Part shown: one piece after another, positions 1-8,704 of the stretch
Position numbering within the stretch: the stretch's first letter is position 1
Layout: each line of letters starts with the position of its first letter
Assembly (NCBI RefSeq): GCF_045038035.1
Contig: NZ_CP173427.1
Location: 4,464,001-4,528,000, forward strand
Source of the DNA: Paenibacillus_F chitinolyticus_A
Lineage (GTDB): Bacteria > Bacillota > Bacilli > Paenibacillales > NBRC-103111
Length of the DNA stretch: 64,000 nucleotides
Reading direction: 5' to 3'
The notes under the pieces: generated by a model
Databases searched by the model: none
The model's input: the letters and a program-made list of their open reading frames with translations, nothing else
What the model was told of the DNA's origin: nothing
Position numbers and translations under genes: made by a program

Positions 1-5
1 GCGCA

Positions 6-205
6 GCGCCGTGTCTGAATGGATGCATGCCTGTGTGCCACCTCCCGGCTGCGTACGCGAAATCGCATGTACTCCGGCGCTGCAGCGGCCTTGCGCGCCG
101 TGTCGGATGGTATCCCATGTCTGTTCGCCACCTCCCGGCTGCATACGCGAAATCGCGCGCACTCCGGCGCAGCAGAGCCCTTGCGCGCCGTGTCCGGATC
201 GGCGC
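6..205. repeat. Tandem direct repeat, about 90-bp unit, two full copies plus a partial third
   Basis: Two units (6-94 and 95-184) each begin with GCGCCGTGTC and share the blocks GCCACCTCCCGGCTGC and ACGCGAAATCGC and the ending CCTTGC. A third start is seen from 185. The repeat is GC-rich and open in all three plus frames, so the apparent reading frames here look like by-products of composition. The array may extend left beyond the window. No gene is seen in 1-442. Confidence 0.75.
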
Positions 206-280
206 GCTGCCGGTCCGCGTCCCTCCGGGCTTCGCCGCGCGCGAAGCGGCACCGCCGCCCTATGGCGCCGCAGACAAACC

Positions 281-320
281 GAAGAAAAGGCAGGCCCCAC
301 AGGGACCTGCCTTTTCTTCT
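281..320. terminator. Bidirectional intrinsic terminator downstream of phoP
   Basis: A 13-bp perfect stem (AAGAAAAGGCAGG with its complement) closes a short loop and is flanked by A- and T-rich tracts on both sides. It lies about 120 bp beyond the phoP stop and can end the minus-strand phoR-phoP transcript. Confidence 0.75.
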
Positions 321-442
321 TGCTGCGCCGCCGCGCGGAACAGCCCCGGCAACAGCCCGGGGCTTTCCGTATCGGCCGCGCCATCGCATCGCTCGCGCGG
401 CGCGATCTCAAGACCGTCGGCATTTAGCCGCGCCGGTCCCGT

Positions 443-1162
443 CTACACCTTGCGGCCCTGGTGGGCAACGAGCTTGTAACCCACGCCGCGGATGGATTCG
501 ATCTGAACCGACTGCTGGTTCATCTCCAGCTTCTTGCGAAGCGAGCTTACATGAACGTCCACCGTCCGCTGGCCTCCGATATAATCGAAGCCCCAGACGA
601 TGTTCATCAGGTCATCCCGCGTAATCACGACCCCGGGGCGCTGCACGAGATAAAGCAGCACCTCGAACTCCTTCGGGCGCAGCGGGATGGATTCTTCCCC
701 GAGATAGACTTCGTACTTCTCGGGGAAGATTTGCAGATCGCCGACCGCAATCACCTTGTCGGTCGATTTCTTGCCTTCGCCGCCGGGCTCGTCCGCCTGC
801 GTGCGGCGCAGAACCGCCGCCACCCGCGCCAGAAGCTCGGCGACGCCGAACGGCTTCGTAATGTAGTCGTCCGCGCCGTGCTTCAGTCCCTGCACGACTT
901 CTTCCTCGGCATTACGGGCCGTCAGAATCACCACCGGCGTCGCATTGCCCTTCTGCCGCAGTTTGGACAGCACCTCGAATCCGTTGAGCCCCGGAAGCAT
1001 AATGTCCAGAATGATCAGATCGTACGGCTGCTGCATAGCCGCCTGCAGACCGTCTCCCCCGTGATCCACGACCTTCGTTTCGTAGCCTTCTTGAGTCAAA
1101 TTATAAGAGAGCAGCCTCGCTAACGTCGGCTCGTCCTCGATAACCAAAATTTTTTGTGACAT
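443..1162 (-). CDS. phoP: Response regulator PhoP, phosphate-starvation control
   Basis: OmpR-family response regulator of 239 residues, the usual family length. The receiver domain occupies about residues 1-120, with the acidic pair D10/E11, phospho-acceptor D53 in the LILDIMLPG segment, and the conserved lysine in ITKPF. The C-terminal winged helix runs from about 140 to 235. I start at the ATG at 1162 because GGGGGA lies 5-7 bases upstream; an in-frame GTG at 1174 has no ribosome site. The partner kinase phoR lies upstream on the same strand, and a Pho-box-like repeat precedes phoP, suggesting autoregulation. The PhoP name rests on sequence plus its position beyond citZ-icd-mdh, as in B. 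subtilis. Confidence 0.9.
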   Translation of the reverse strand: MSQKILVIEDEPTLARLLSYNLTQEGYETKVVDHGGDGLQAAMQQPYDLIILDIMLPGLNGFEVLSKLRQKGNATPVVILTARNAEEEVVQGLKHGADDYITKPFGVAELLARVAAVLRRTQADEPGGEGKKSTDKVIAVGDLQIFPEKYEVYLGEESIPLRPKEFEVLLYLVQRPGVVITRDDLMNIVWGFDYIGGQRTVDVHVSSLRKKLEMNQQSVQIESIRGVGYKLVAHQGRKV

Positions 1163-1206
1163 CGTGTCCCCCACGCTTGAACGTCTTATATTGCTATCTT
1201 AAGTTT

Positions 1207-1249
1207 ATCATAGCAGTGGAATGTAAATCGAATGTAAATAAAATATTAA
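1207..1249 (-). promoter_or_regulatory. Pho-box-like promoter upstream of phoP
   Basis: Read on the minus strand there are three hexamers at exact 11-bp spacing: TTAATA (1249-1244), TTTACA (1238-1233) and TTTACA (1227-1222). A -10-like TATGAT follows at 1212-1207. PhoP of Bacillus binds direct repeats of TT(A/T)ACA-type hexamers separated by 5 bases, so this fits an autoregulated promoter. Seen: spacing and hexamers. Inferred: PhoP binding. Confidence 0.65.
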
Positions 1250-1288
1250 CGCCGCGTAAACTTGTCCAAAAACGAAACTCCGCCGCCG

Positions 1289-3088
1289 TTACGGATGAAT
1301 CACCGGAAGCTCGATAATAAATTCCGTGCCGTAGCCGACCTCGCTCTCGACCCGGATCGTTCCGTGATGCATCTCAACCAGATGCTTTACAATCGACAGA
1401 CCGAGACCCGTTCCGCCTGAACTGCGGGAGCGCGCTTTGTCCACCCGGTAAAATCTTTCGAAAATCCGCGGAAGATCTTTTTTAGGAATTCCGATTCCCG
1501 TGTCTTTAATGGATATCCGGATCCGCTCTTCCTCTCCTTCGGTTCCAGATCCCGCGAGTTCGGCCGCGACCGAGACCCGGCCGCCTTCCGGCGTGTAGCT
1601 GATTCCGTTCGCCATCAGATTGATCAGAATCTGCCTCAGACGGTCTTCATCCGCTTCCAGGAACAGCGCTTCATCCACATCCATGCTGAGCGCGATCTTC
1701 TTCTTGTCCGCCTCCGCTTCCATCATGTGAAGCGATTTTTGAATAATGCTTTGGAGATGAGTCGGCGACAGCTGCAGAGGAATGCGCTTCGATTCGATTT
1801 TCGACAGCTCCAGAATATCCCCGACCAGCCGGTTGAGCCGCTCGCTTTCATCGAAAATAATTTGCAGAAACGATCTCGCCGTTTCCTTGTCATCCAGCGC
1901 CCCGGCCAACAGCGTTTCGGAAAAGCCCTTCACCGCGGCAATCGGCGTTTTCAGCTCATGGGAAACGTTCGCGACAAATTCGCTGCGCATCCGTTCCAGC
2001 CGGCGCATCGCCGTAATATCATGCAGAACGACGAGCGCGCCCGACCACTCTCCATCCGCTTGCGAGATGGGACTCAAGTTGATTTCCAGAATCCGTTCCG
2101 ACGGGTAATAGAAAATGATTTCCTCGCGGATATGCTCGTTCGTTTCGATGCATTCCTGAATGAGCCGCGTCAGCTCGAACTGCTGCTTCGCTTCGTCGTA
2201 CTTTTTTCCGTACAATTCATTGGAAGAGAAACCGAGAATATCTTCGGCCGAACGGTTGACGAGCACGATTCTCTGGTCGCGGTCTACCATCAGAATACCG
2301 CTTCCCATATTCTCGAGCACGCCTTTGAGGCGGCCTTCGTTCTCCAGAATCCGGTTCATCTGCATATGCAGACTGTCCGCCATCCGGTTGATAGCCTGAC
2401 CCAACTGGCCCACTTCGTCCAAGCTTTTCGTCTCCACACGCGCTTTATAGTTGCGGTTGGTAATCTGCTTCGCCACATTCGTTATGTTCTCGATCGGCCG
2501 GGTCAGCCCTTTGGCAATCCGGTAGCTGGTCGCACCCGCAATAAGGAACAGGATACCCAGACCGATAAGAAGGAACAGCCATAAATGGCGGATCGTATTC
2601 TCCACCTGCTCGAGGCTCATGGCCAGACGCAGATAACCCGTTTTCTCTCCGCCCGCTGTCTGTACCGGGATAGCCGCATACAGCATGTTGCGTTTAAGCG
2701 TGTCGCTGTACCGGATCGCGTACCCGACGCCTTCCCGGCTTGCCTGCTGAATTTCGCTGCGGCCCGCGTGGTTGTCCAGCGATTCGGGATTTTCATCCGA
2801 ATCTCCCAGCACCTTGCCGTCTTCCCGGATATACGTCACACGGGCATCCGTAAATTCCTTCAGCCGCTTCGTCTGGGAAGTATAGTACGGTACAAGGAAA
2901 GCCGAATCCCCGGCCTTGTTCCAGTCGCCGGTCATTTCGATGACGCGAAGTTCGCGCACCAGATTGGCTTCCAGCTCTTTAATATGTGAATCTTCCAGCA
3001 GCTTTGCCATGAAAATACCGGCGATCAGCATCGAAACTCCGATCATCAGCATAAGAATCAGCGTCAAGCGGGCTCTGAATTTGAGCAT
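1289..3088 (-). CDS. phoR: Sensor histidine kinase PhoR
   Basis: Membrane kinase of 599 residues that phosphorylates PhoP. Order of parts: transmembrane segment 1 (about 9-29), extracytoplasmic sensor region (about 30-165), transmembrane segment 2 (about 168-188), HAMP (about 190-245), PAS (about 250-360), and HisKA with H377 in VSHELKTP. The HATPase domain follows, with an N-box around LMANGISYTPEGG and the glycine boxes DTGIGIP and GGTGLGLSIV. The ATG at 3088 has GGAG/AAGG upstream. It precedes phoP by 126 bp; B. subtilis has the opposite order (phoP first). A second Pho-like repeat lies upstream. Confidence 0.9.
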   Translation of the reverse strand: MLKFRARLTLILMLMIGVSMLIAGIFMAKLLEDSHIKELEANLVRELRVIEMTGDWNKAGDSAFLVPYYTSQTKRLKEFTDARVTYIREDGKVLGDSDENPESLDNHAGRSEIQQASREGVGYAIRYSDTLKRNMLYAAIPVQTAGGEKTGYLRLAMSLEQVENTIRHLWLFLLIGLGILFLIAGATSYRIAKGLTRPIENITNVAKQITNRNYKARVETKSLDEVGQLGQAINRMADSLHMQMNRILENEGRLKGVLENMGSGILMVDRDQRIVLVNRSAEDILGFSSNELYGKKYDEAKQQFELTRLIQECIETNEHIREEIIFYYPSERILEINLSPISQADGEWSGALVVLHDITAMRRLERMRSEFVANVSHELKTPIAAVKGFSETLLAGALDDKETARSFLQIIFDESERLNRLVGDILELSKIESKRIPLQLSPTHLQSIIQKSLHMMEAEADKKKIALSMDVDEALFLEADEDRLRQILINLMANGISYTPEGGRVSVAAELAGSGTEGEEERIRISIKDTGIGIPKKDLPRIFERFYRVDKARSRSSGGTGLGLSIVKHLVEMHHGTIRVESEVGYGTEFIIELPVIHP

Positions 3089-3149
3089 AAGTTTACCTTC
3101 ACTCCAAACATGAGGTCATATAACGGTTTTCTTCAGGAGATCAATCCTT

Positions 3150-3194
3150 AGTGTACGCTTCCCCCGCACGTAAAAAAAGTAAAGATTATGTAAA
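3150..3194 (-). promoter_or_regulatory. Possible Pho box upstream of phoR
   Basis: On the minus strand TTTACA (3194-3189) and TTTACT (3183-3178) are 11 bp apart, the Pho-box period. A third, poorer T-rich copy follows at shifted spacing. A -10-like TACACT is at 3155-3150. Weaker than the phoP upstream site. The rest of the 3089-3410 gap holds only the fumarase terminator. Confidence 0.4.
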
Positions 3195-3226
3195 GAAATG
3201 CCGGAGGACCCGCAGTAAAAGCATGC

Positions 3227-3254
3227 AAAAAAACCGGAGGCTCCCCGCCTCCGG
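3227..3254 (-). terminator. Intrinsic terminator of the fumarase gene
   Basis: Minus-strand stem CCGGAGGC/GCCTCCGG with a short GGGG loop followed by seven T residues, about 160 bp past the fumarase stop. Confidence 0.8.
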
Positions 3255-3410
3255 CCCGGCGGGCAGAAGGCTTCCACCCGCGAAACAAGTCCGTTTATGA
3301 ATGTCGTAAACTCACGAACAAATAGGAGCAATTCTCGCGTACCATTCACCCGATTCGTTCGCTTTCGGGAACGAACCGGCATTGCTTGCTTGCCCGCCCC
3401 ATGGATAAAC

Positions 3411-4988
3411 TTAGGCGAAAACGGGCTCCTTGAACTGCTCCAGCTTTTGCAGCGAATTTTTCTCTACATCCGCATGAAGACTGTTTCCGTGAGAATCCAT
3501 CGTTACGATGGCCGCAAAACCCTCGGTCTGCAGATGCCACATGGCTTCCGGAATCCCGAATTCCATAAAGTCCACACCTTCGACTTTCTTGAAGCATCTT
3601 GCATAGTATTGCGCGGCTCCGCCAATCGCATTCAGATACACACCGCCATGCTCCTTCAAGGCAGCCAGCGTTTTGGGGCCCATACCGCCCTTGCCGATGA
3701 CGGCGCGGATACCGAACTTCTTAATAATATCCCCTTGATACGGCTCCTCGCGGATACTCGTGGTAGGACCTGCCGCTCTCACGGTCCAGTTGCCCGCTTG
3801 GTCTTGACTCATAACCGGTCCGCAGTGGTAAATGGCGGCACCGTTCAGATCGACCGGTGAATCGTGATCCATCAAATATTTATGAAGCGCATCGCGGCCT
3901 GTATGCATCATCCCGTTGATGATGACCACGTCGCCGACTTTCAGCTGGCGAATCTGCTCTTCGCTGATCGGGGTTTGCAGAACGATCTCACGACGCTCGC
4001 CACCGGCATCAGGTGCAGCCGCTACGGCCTCGGGCTGCGAAGCTTCCGCCGCCGCTACCGGCTGAGCCGTCTCGTTCATCGGCTGATCGGAACCGCGCTC
4101 GTACACCCAATCCTGGATTTCGCCGGTTTGGGCGTTCAGGACAACCCCTTGGCGGCGGTAGGCCCAGCAGTTATATGCAACCGAAACGAAGAAGCTTGCA
4201 GGGAGACGGTTCATAACACCGATCTTGCAGCCGAGCAGCGTAACTTGGCCGCCGAAACCCATCGTGCCGATGCCGAGTTTATTGGCGTTCTCCATCACGT
4301 AATCTTCCAGCTTGCGGAGATCTTCGTTCGGATTCACATCGTCCAGGGAACGGAACAGCTGATGCTTGGCCAGCTCGTAGCCGGTCGTTCGGTCGCCCCC
4401 GATGCCGACTCCGATCACACCCGCGCTGCAGCCTTGACCCTGCGCCTGATACACGGAATGCATGACGCATTTGCGGATTCCGTCCAGATCACGTCCCGCT
4501 TTGCCCAGGCCGGGGATTTCCGCGGGAAGGCTGTACTGGATGTTTTTGTTCTCGCAGCCGCCGCCTTTCAGAATGAGCTTGACTTCGATATCGCCGCGTT
4601 CCCACTGCTCGAAATGAATGACCGGGGTGCCGGGACCCAGGTTGTCGCCCGTGTTGGCGCCTGTCAGGGAATCGACCGAATTCGTCCGTAATTTGCTGTC
4701 TTTGGTCGCTTGAGCCACGGCTTCACGGATTTGACGCTTCATCGTGATTTGGTCAGCTCCGACCGGACAGTGTATAATAAACGTAGGCATTCCCGTATCC
4801 TGGCAAATCGGTGATACGTTCGTTTCCGCCATTTCGATGTTTTGCGCGATGGTGCTTAACGAAAGCGCCGCACGAGTACCCTTATCCTCCAGGGACTGGG
4901 CATTGCGGATCGCCCGGCGGACGTCGGCCGGAAGGTTAGTGGACGTTTCCACAATCAAATCATATACACTTTGTAGAAAATGCTGCAT
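3411..4988 (-). CDS. fumA: Class I fumarate hydratase, fused alpha and beta domains
   Basis: Iron-sulfur fumarase of 525 residues converting fumarate to malate. The alpha domain (about 1-295) carries candidate cluster cysteines in ICQDTGMP, GGGCENK and GQGCSAG. The beta domain (about 340-525) carries INGMMHTGRD, VIGKGGMG and GGAAQYYA. Between them is a low-complexity Ala/Glu/Pro-rich linker of roughly 35 residues. Firmicutes more often use class II FumC, so this is the oxygen-sensitive type. It stands alone between phoR and the divergent deacetylase, with its own terminator. A TATAAT at 5077-5082 (minus strand) may be its -10. ATG 4988 follows GAGGAGAGGAG. Confidence 0.9.
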   Translation of the reverse strand: MQHFLQSVYDLIVETSTNLPADVRRAIRNAQSLEDKGTRAALSLSTIAQNIEMAETNVSPICQDTGMPTFIIHCPVGADQITMKRQIREAVAQATKDSKLRTNSVDSLTGANTGDNLGPGTPVIHFEQWERGDIEVKLILKGGGCENKNIQYSLPAEIPGLGKAGRDLDGIRKCVMHSVYQAQGQGCSAGVIGVGIGGDRTTGYELAKHQLFRSLDDVNPNEDLRKLEDYVMENANKLGIGTMGFGGQVTLLGCKIGVMNRLPASFFVSVAYNCWAYRRQGVVLNAQTGEIQDWVYERGSDQPMNETAQPVAAAEASQPEAVAAAPDAGGERREIVLQTPISEEQIRQLKVGDVVIINGMMHTGRDALHKYLMDHDSPVDLNGAAIYHCGPVMSQDQAGNWTVRAAGPTTSIREEPYQGDIIKKFGIRAVIGKGGMGPKTLAALKEHGGVYLNAIGGAAQYYARCFKKVEGVDFMEFGIPEAMWHLQTEGFAAIVTMDSHGNSLHADVEKNSLQKLEQFKEPVFA

Positions 4989-5140
4989 GGTGTTAGTCTC
5001 CTCTCCTCTTGTCGCATCAGAACAACCGTAAGACCGTGATTTCTGTGGTAGTCACCGCTATTCTTACTATGCTTTAATTATAACACACCGTTCACGCCGC
5101 TTGTTACCACGGAAATATGATACAAGGAGCATGGCCATTC

Positions 5141-6322
5141 ATGTACAAAAGACTTCTGAGCGCGCTGCTGCTTGCCGTCTTCGGGCTGAGCGCGCTGCTG
5201 ATACCGACCGGTGCCGACCGGTACAAACTGTGGTACAGGGATCAGGTAGCCGTACTGATGTACCACCACATCCATGATCAGGACACAAGCAGCAGCACCA
5301 TTACAAGCAAACTGTTCCGCGATCAGATGAACTATTTGCTCGCCAAAGGCTATCATTTTATTACACTTCAGGAGTTCAAACAGTATCTGGCGGGTGCGAG
5401 CGTCCCGGATAATGCCGTTCTCGTCACTTTCGACGATGGTTATGAGAGCGTGTATTCGCACGCCTATCCCGTATTGAAGGAACTGAAAATTCCCGCCGTC
5501 AACTTCATCATTACCGAAACGCTGGCCGATCCCAAAGCGACCATGATCCCGTCCATGTCCAAGGAAGAACTGACCCGGATGTCGCACGAGACGAATTTTA
5601 TCGAAAATCAGTGCCACACCAACGCTTCCCACCGGAAGCTGGACAGCGGGGAAGCCGCCCTCGTCGGCCGCGAAACGGTAAACGGCGTCCAGGAAACGGA
5701 CGAGCAGTACCGCAGCCGGATTTATAACGATGCCGCAGCCTGCGCGTCTAACCTGTCTCCGCTGCAGGAGCTCCCCGTCGATACGGTTGCCTATCCCTAC
5801 GGCATCATCGCCGACGAAGGCGCGGAGATGTACGGCAAAGCCGGCTTCCGCTACGGCTTTACGATCATCCCGCAGATGGCGACCCGCGATGCCGACCGGA
5901 TGCACATTCCGCGGATCAATGCGGGAAGCCCGTGGATCACGCCGGAACGGCTGCATACCACACTCAAACGGCGGGCCGTCGCCCAGCCTCAGACGTCCGG
6001 CTCCGTCCTTCTGTCCGATGCCGTCGACCGTCTGGGAGGTACCGTTACCGACGACGGGCAGTCGGTGACGATCCGCTCGGACGACCGCGTCTTTTCGGGT
6101 TCGGTGGGCAGCCGCCGGTTCAAAACCGCTGACTCCGTCGTGGAACTGTCCGAACCCGTGCGCCGCGAGCACGGCGAGCTGGTCATCAGCCTGTCCGATC
6201 TCCAGCGGCTGCTCGGGCGCGAAGTAACTTACAACCGCTCGACCGGCCAGATTTATTGGCGGCAGGAACCCCGAATCCTGACGTCACAAGACAGTAAGAG
6301 TCATCAGGGAGGAACTCCGTAA
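5141..6322 (+). CDS. Secreted or membrane-anchored polysaccharide deacetylase
   Basis: NodB-homology carbohydrate esterase of 393 residues. The N-terminus is a signal-anchor or signal peptide (hydrophobic residues 5-22). The catalytic domain has TFDDGY at 96-101, which supplies the base and a metal-binding aspartate, and an H-x3-SH metal motif in QCHTNASH, with YPYG further on. After about residue 285 a separate C-terminal domain resembles copper-amine-oxidase N-terminal-like domains of Paenibacillus surface proteins. The likely substrate is cell-wall or exopolysaccharide GlcNAc; the sequence does not say which. I start at 5141 (AAGGAG at 5124-5129) rather than at the in-frame ATG at 5117. 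The stop is one base before the next gene. Confidence 0.8.
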   Translation: MYKRLLSALLLAVFGLSALLIPTGADRYKLWYRDQVAVLMYHHIHDQDTSSSTITSKLFRDQMNYLLAKGYHFITLQEFKQYLAGASVPDNAVLVTFDDGYESVYSHAYPVLKELKIPAVNFIITETLADPKATMIPSMSKEELTRMSHETNFIENQCHTNASHRKLDSGEAALVGRETVNGVQETDEQYRSRIYNDAAACASNLSPLQELPVDTVAYPYGIIADEGAEMYGKAGFRYGFTIIPQMATRDADRMHIPRINAGSPWITPERLHTTLKRRAVAQPQTSGSVLLSDAVDRLGGTVTDDGQSVTIRSDDRVFSGSVGSRRFKTADSVVELSEPVRREHGELVISLSDLQRLLGREVTYNRSTGQIYWRQEPRILTSQDSKSHQGGTP

Positions 6323-6323
6323 G

Positions 6324-6905
6324 ATGGACCATCATTTTTTCGCCTACTTGTACCGGATGCGCTACATAGAAAGATGGAGCCTGATGCGGAGCACGGTGCG
6401 GGAGAACGTGGCGGAACATTCCTTCCACGTCTCTCTTCTCACCCACGTGCTCTGCACCATCGGCAACGAAGTGTTCGGCCGAAGCTGGCCGACAGACCGC
6501 GTCGTATCCATGGCGTTGTTCCATGATGCGACGGAAGTCATCACCGGCGATATTCCTACGCCGGTGAAGCATCACAACCCGCACATTCTGCGGAATTTCC
6601 GCGAGCTGGAGCAGCTGGCGGCCGATAAGCTCGTCCAGATGATCCCGGACGAGCTCCGGCATGCTTACGAACCGCTTATACTCGGCCCGGCGGACCCCGA
6701 GCTTGCGCGGATTGTCAAAGCCGCCGATCTGCTGGATGCCTACCTCAAATGCACCGCAGAGCTGTCGGCGGGCAACCGGGAGTTCGGCACCGCCAAGAAG
6801 CAGATCGAGCAGTCCATCACGGAGCTGAACATGCCGGAAGTCGAGTACTTCCTGACGCGTCTCGCTCCGAGCTTGGAGAAAACCCTAGACGAGCTGTCCG
6901 ATTAG
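6324..6905 (+). CDS. yfbR: HD-domain 5'-deoxynucleotidase YfbR
   Basis: 193-residue HD-superfamily enzyme, the length of E. coli YfbR, which hydrolyses dNMPs to deoxynucleosides. The metal ligands fit: H32 in VAEHSFH, H67-D68 in LFHDATE, and a distal aspartate near 135 in VKAADLLDAY; R17-W18 match the substrate-selecting pair of the E. coli enzyme. Start ATG 6324 lies one base after the deacetylase stop with GGAGG in the end of that gene, so the two are translationally coupled. The stop codon lies in the loop of the terminator. Confidence 0.87.
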   Translation: MDHHFFAYLYRMRYIERWSLMRSTVRENVAEHSFHVSLLTHVLCTIGNEVFGRSWPTDRVVSMALFHDATEVITGDIPTPVKHHNPHILRNFRELEQLAADKLVQMIPDELRHAYEPLILGPADPELARIVKAADLLDAYLKCTAELSAGNREFGTAKKQIEQSITELNMPEVEYFLTRLAPSLEKTLDELSD

Positions 6906-6927
6906 TTAGCCGGACAGCTCGTCTTTT
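6888..6927 (+). terminator. Terminator overlapping the yfbR stop
   Basis: Perfect 13-bp stem GACGAGCTGTCCG/CGGACAGCTCGTC followed by five T. The stop codon at 6903-6905 lies in the loop. Ends the deacetylase-yfbR transcript. Confidence 0.85.
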
Positions 6928-7078
6928 TGCGCCCCGGCGCGGGTAACGGATCATCGGCGAGCGGCCTGGTCCGATGCTCAGCCAACCGCCGCCTTCCAGG
7001 ACAGCCCGCTCAGCGATTGCGAATACATCGCTGCGGCCTATGCGCCGTTTGACGTAAGGAAGCTTTGCAAACTTCGTC

Positions 7079-7504
7079 TCACAAAATCTGCGGGAACTTC
7101 TTCAGCACCAGAAGCAGTACAAAAGCCAGCCCCGCGGCCGCGCTGTACCAGAAAGCCTGGCGCATCGCTTCGGCCCGCCCGTTGATGACGCGTCGGAGGG
7201 CCACGCCGAGCATGCCTCCGGCAGCGCCGACCACGATAAACAGCGTTATGACTGCTGTCATCCAGGCTGTAGAGTAGGTACCCAGGCTGAGCAGGTATCC
7301 GCCTGTCGCAAGCTGCGCAAGCAGAATATACTGGCCGATCCGGTTCAGGTGCCGGATCAGTCGGAGCTGCCCCAGCTTGGCGTCCTCCGTCTGCTTCAGG
7401 CTGGAATGCAGCAGAAGCGGAAACAGCAGATAGAAGCCCAGCGTAATAGCTCCTGTCACGTGCAAAAACAATAGAGTTTGCAGAAAAAGCACAATAAGCC
7501 CCAT
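7079..7504 (-). CDS. Small four-helix membrane protein of unknown function
   Basis: 141 residues with four hydrophobic segments (about 5-30, 55-75, 82-105 and 115-135) and short charged connectors containing HLNRIG and RRVINGRAEA. No catalytic motif was recognised. It follows the mdh terminator on the same strand, so it is probably a separate transcript. The start at 7504 has GGAAGG directly against the ATG, which is a poor spacing; GTG at 7492 is a reasonable alternative. I do not know the family. Confidence 0.6.
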   Translation of the reverse strand: MGLIVLFLQTLLFLHVTGAITLGFYLLFPLLLHSSLKQTEDAKLGQLRLIRHLNRIGQYILLAQLATGGYLLSLGTYSTAWMTAVITLFIVVGAAGGMLGVALRRVINGRAEAMRQAFWYSAAAGLAFVLLLVLKKFPQIL

Positions 7505-7538
7505 CCTTCCGGGATTCCACCCGCTTGAACCCGGGCAG

Positions 7539-7567
7539 AAGAAAAGAGCCGGATCGGCTCTTTTCTT
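7539..7567 (-). terminator. Terminator of citZ-icd-mdh
   Basis: 13-bp perfect inverted repeat AAGAAAAGAGCCG around a 3-base loop, about 35 bp after the mdh stop. The T-rich arm is on both strands. Confidence 0.75.
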
Positions 7568-7602
7568 GAATGTTCGGGTTATATGCGCTAACCGGGCTTA
7601 AA

Positions 7603-8547
7603 TTAAGCGCCTGTTACGACTTTAATTACGTTGCGAACGGAGTCCGCGGATTTGTCCAGCGCCGTTTTCTCTTCACCAGTGAGTTCCAGCTCGAATACTT
7701 TCTCGATGCCGCCCGCTCCCAGCAGGGTCGGTACGCCCATGAACAAGTTCTCGTAGCCGTACTCGCCTTGGAGGAGAGCGATAGCCGGAATAATGCGTTT
7801 TTTGTCTTTCAGGATAGCTTCGGCCATTTGAACCAGAGAAGCTGCAGGAGCGTAGTATGCGCTGCCGTTGCCGAGCAGGTTTACGATTTCGCCGCCGCCC
7901 GTACGTGTACGCTGTACGATCGCCTCGATGCGCTCCGAAGGGATCAGCTTCTCGATCGGAATACCGCCTACGTTGGAGTAACGAACGAGCGGAACCATAT
8001 CGTCGCCGTGGCCGCCAAGCACGAAGCCGCGAACGTCTTCTACGGATACGTTCAGTTCTTGCGCGATAAACGTGCAGTAACGGGCAGTATCCAGAACGCC
8101 GGATTGGCCGATTACGCGGTTTTTCTCAAAACCGAGTGTTTCGTAGGCCACGTAAGTCATGGCATCAACCGGGTTGCTCAAGATAATAACGATGGAATCC
8201 GGGCAGTGTGTTTTCACGTTTTCGCAAACGGATCTTACGATTCCCGCATTGGTATTCACGAGGTCGTCACGGCTCATTCCCGGTTTGCGGGCGATGCCTG
8301 CCGTAATGATCACGATATCGGAGCCGGCAGCATCTTCGTAAGAAGAAGTGCCTACGATGTTGCTGTCAAACCCTTGGACCGGGCTAGCTTCCATCATATC
8401 CAGCGCTTTACCTTTTGTCGGATTTTCCAGCTGCGGAATATCGACGAGGACGACGTCACCCAGTTCTTTTTGAGCCAGCATGAGAGCCGTTGTCGCTCCT
8501 GTGAAACCTGCACCTACAACCGTAATTTTGTTGCGACGGATAGCCAT
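7603..8547 (-). CDS. mdh: Malate dehydrogenase (NAD)
   Basis: 314-residue LDH-like malate dehydrogenase, the usual Bacillus length. Rossmann loop GAGFTGATTA at about 12-21; substrate arginines in ARKPGMSRDDL; catalytic histidine in GGHGDDMVPL; NPVDAMTY. It oxidises malate to oxaloacetate in the TCA cycle. ATG 8547 is preceded by GAGGAGG. Last gene of citZ-icd-mdh, 157 bp after icd with two stem-loops between, which may set differential mRNA stability. Confidence 0.95.
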   Translation of the reverse strand: MAIRRNKITVVGAGFTGATTALMLAQKELGDVVLVDIPQLENPTKGKALDMMEASPVQGFDSNIVGTSSYEDAAGSDIVIITAGIARKPGMSRDDLVNTNAGIVRSVCENVKTHCPDSIVIILSNPVDAMTYVAYETLGFEKNRVIGQSGVLDTARYCTFIAQELNVSVEDVRGFVLGGHGDDMVPLVRYSNVGGIPIEKLIPSERIEAIVQRTRTGGGEIVNLLGNGSAYYAPAASLVQMAEAILKDKKRIIPAIALLQGEYGYENLFMGVPTLLGAGGIEKVFELELTGEEKTALDKSADSVRNVIKVVTGA

Positions 8548-8632
8548 TTTTAGTTACCTCCTGATCATTGTCGCACGCTTTGGACAAGCGGGCATGGTTT
8601 TTAGGAAAATGTAAAAACAGCCTTACCTTTGT

Positions 8633-8683
8633 TGTTCCGGCAAATAAGCCGGAACATGAAGGAATAGCCGGGCAAGCCCGGCT
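8633..8683 (-). other. Pair of stem-loops in the icd-mdh spacer
   Basis: AGCCGGGC/GCCCGGCT (8666-8683) and TGTTCCGGC/GCCGGAACA (8633-8656) form two perfect hairpins in the transcript. Neither is followed by a minus-strand T run, so they look like processing or stabilising structures, not terminators. Confidence 0.5.
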
Positions 8684-8704
8684 GGTCCTTTTATTCGTAA
8701 ACAA

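Noticed and set aside
11..624. Three overlapping plus-strand open frames at the left edge
   Set aside because: All three frames are open over the same GC-rich tandem repeat and terminator, and they run into antisense phoP. No ribosome site or family match.
8633..8683. Two hairpins between icd and mdh as terminators
   Set aside because: Neither has a T run on the minus strand, and mdh is expected to be co-transcribed; kept as possible processing structures.
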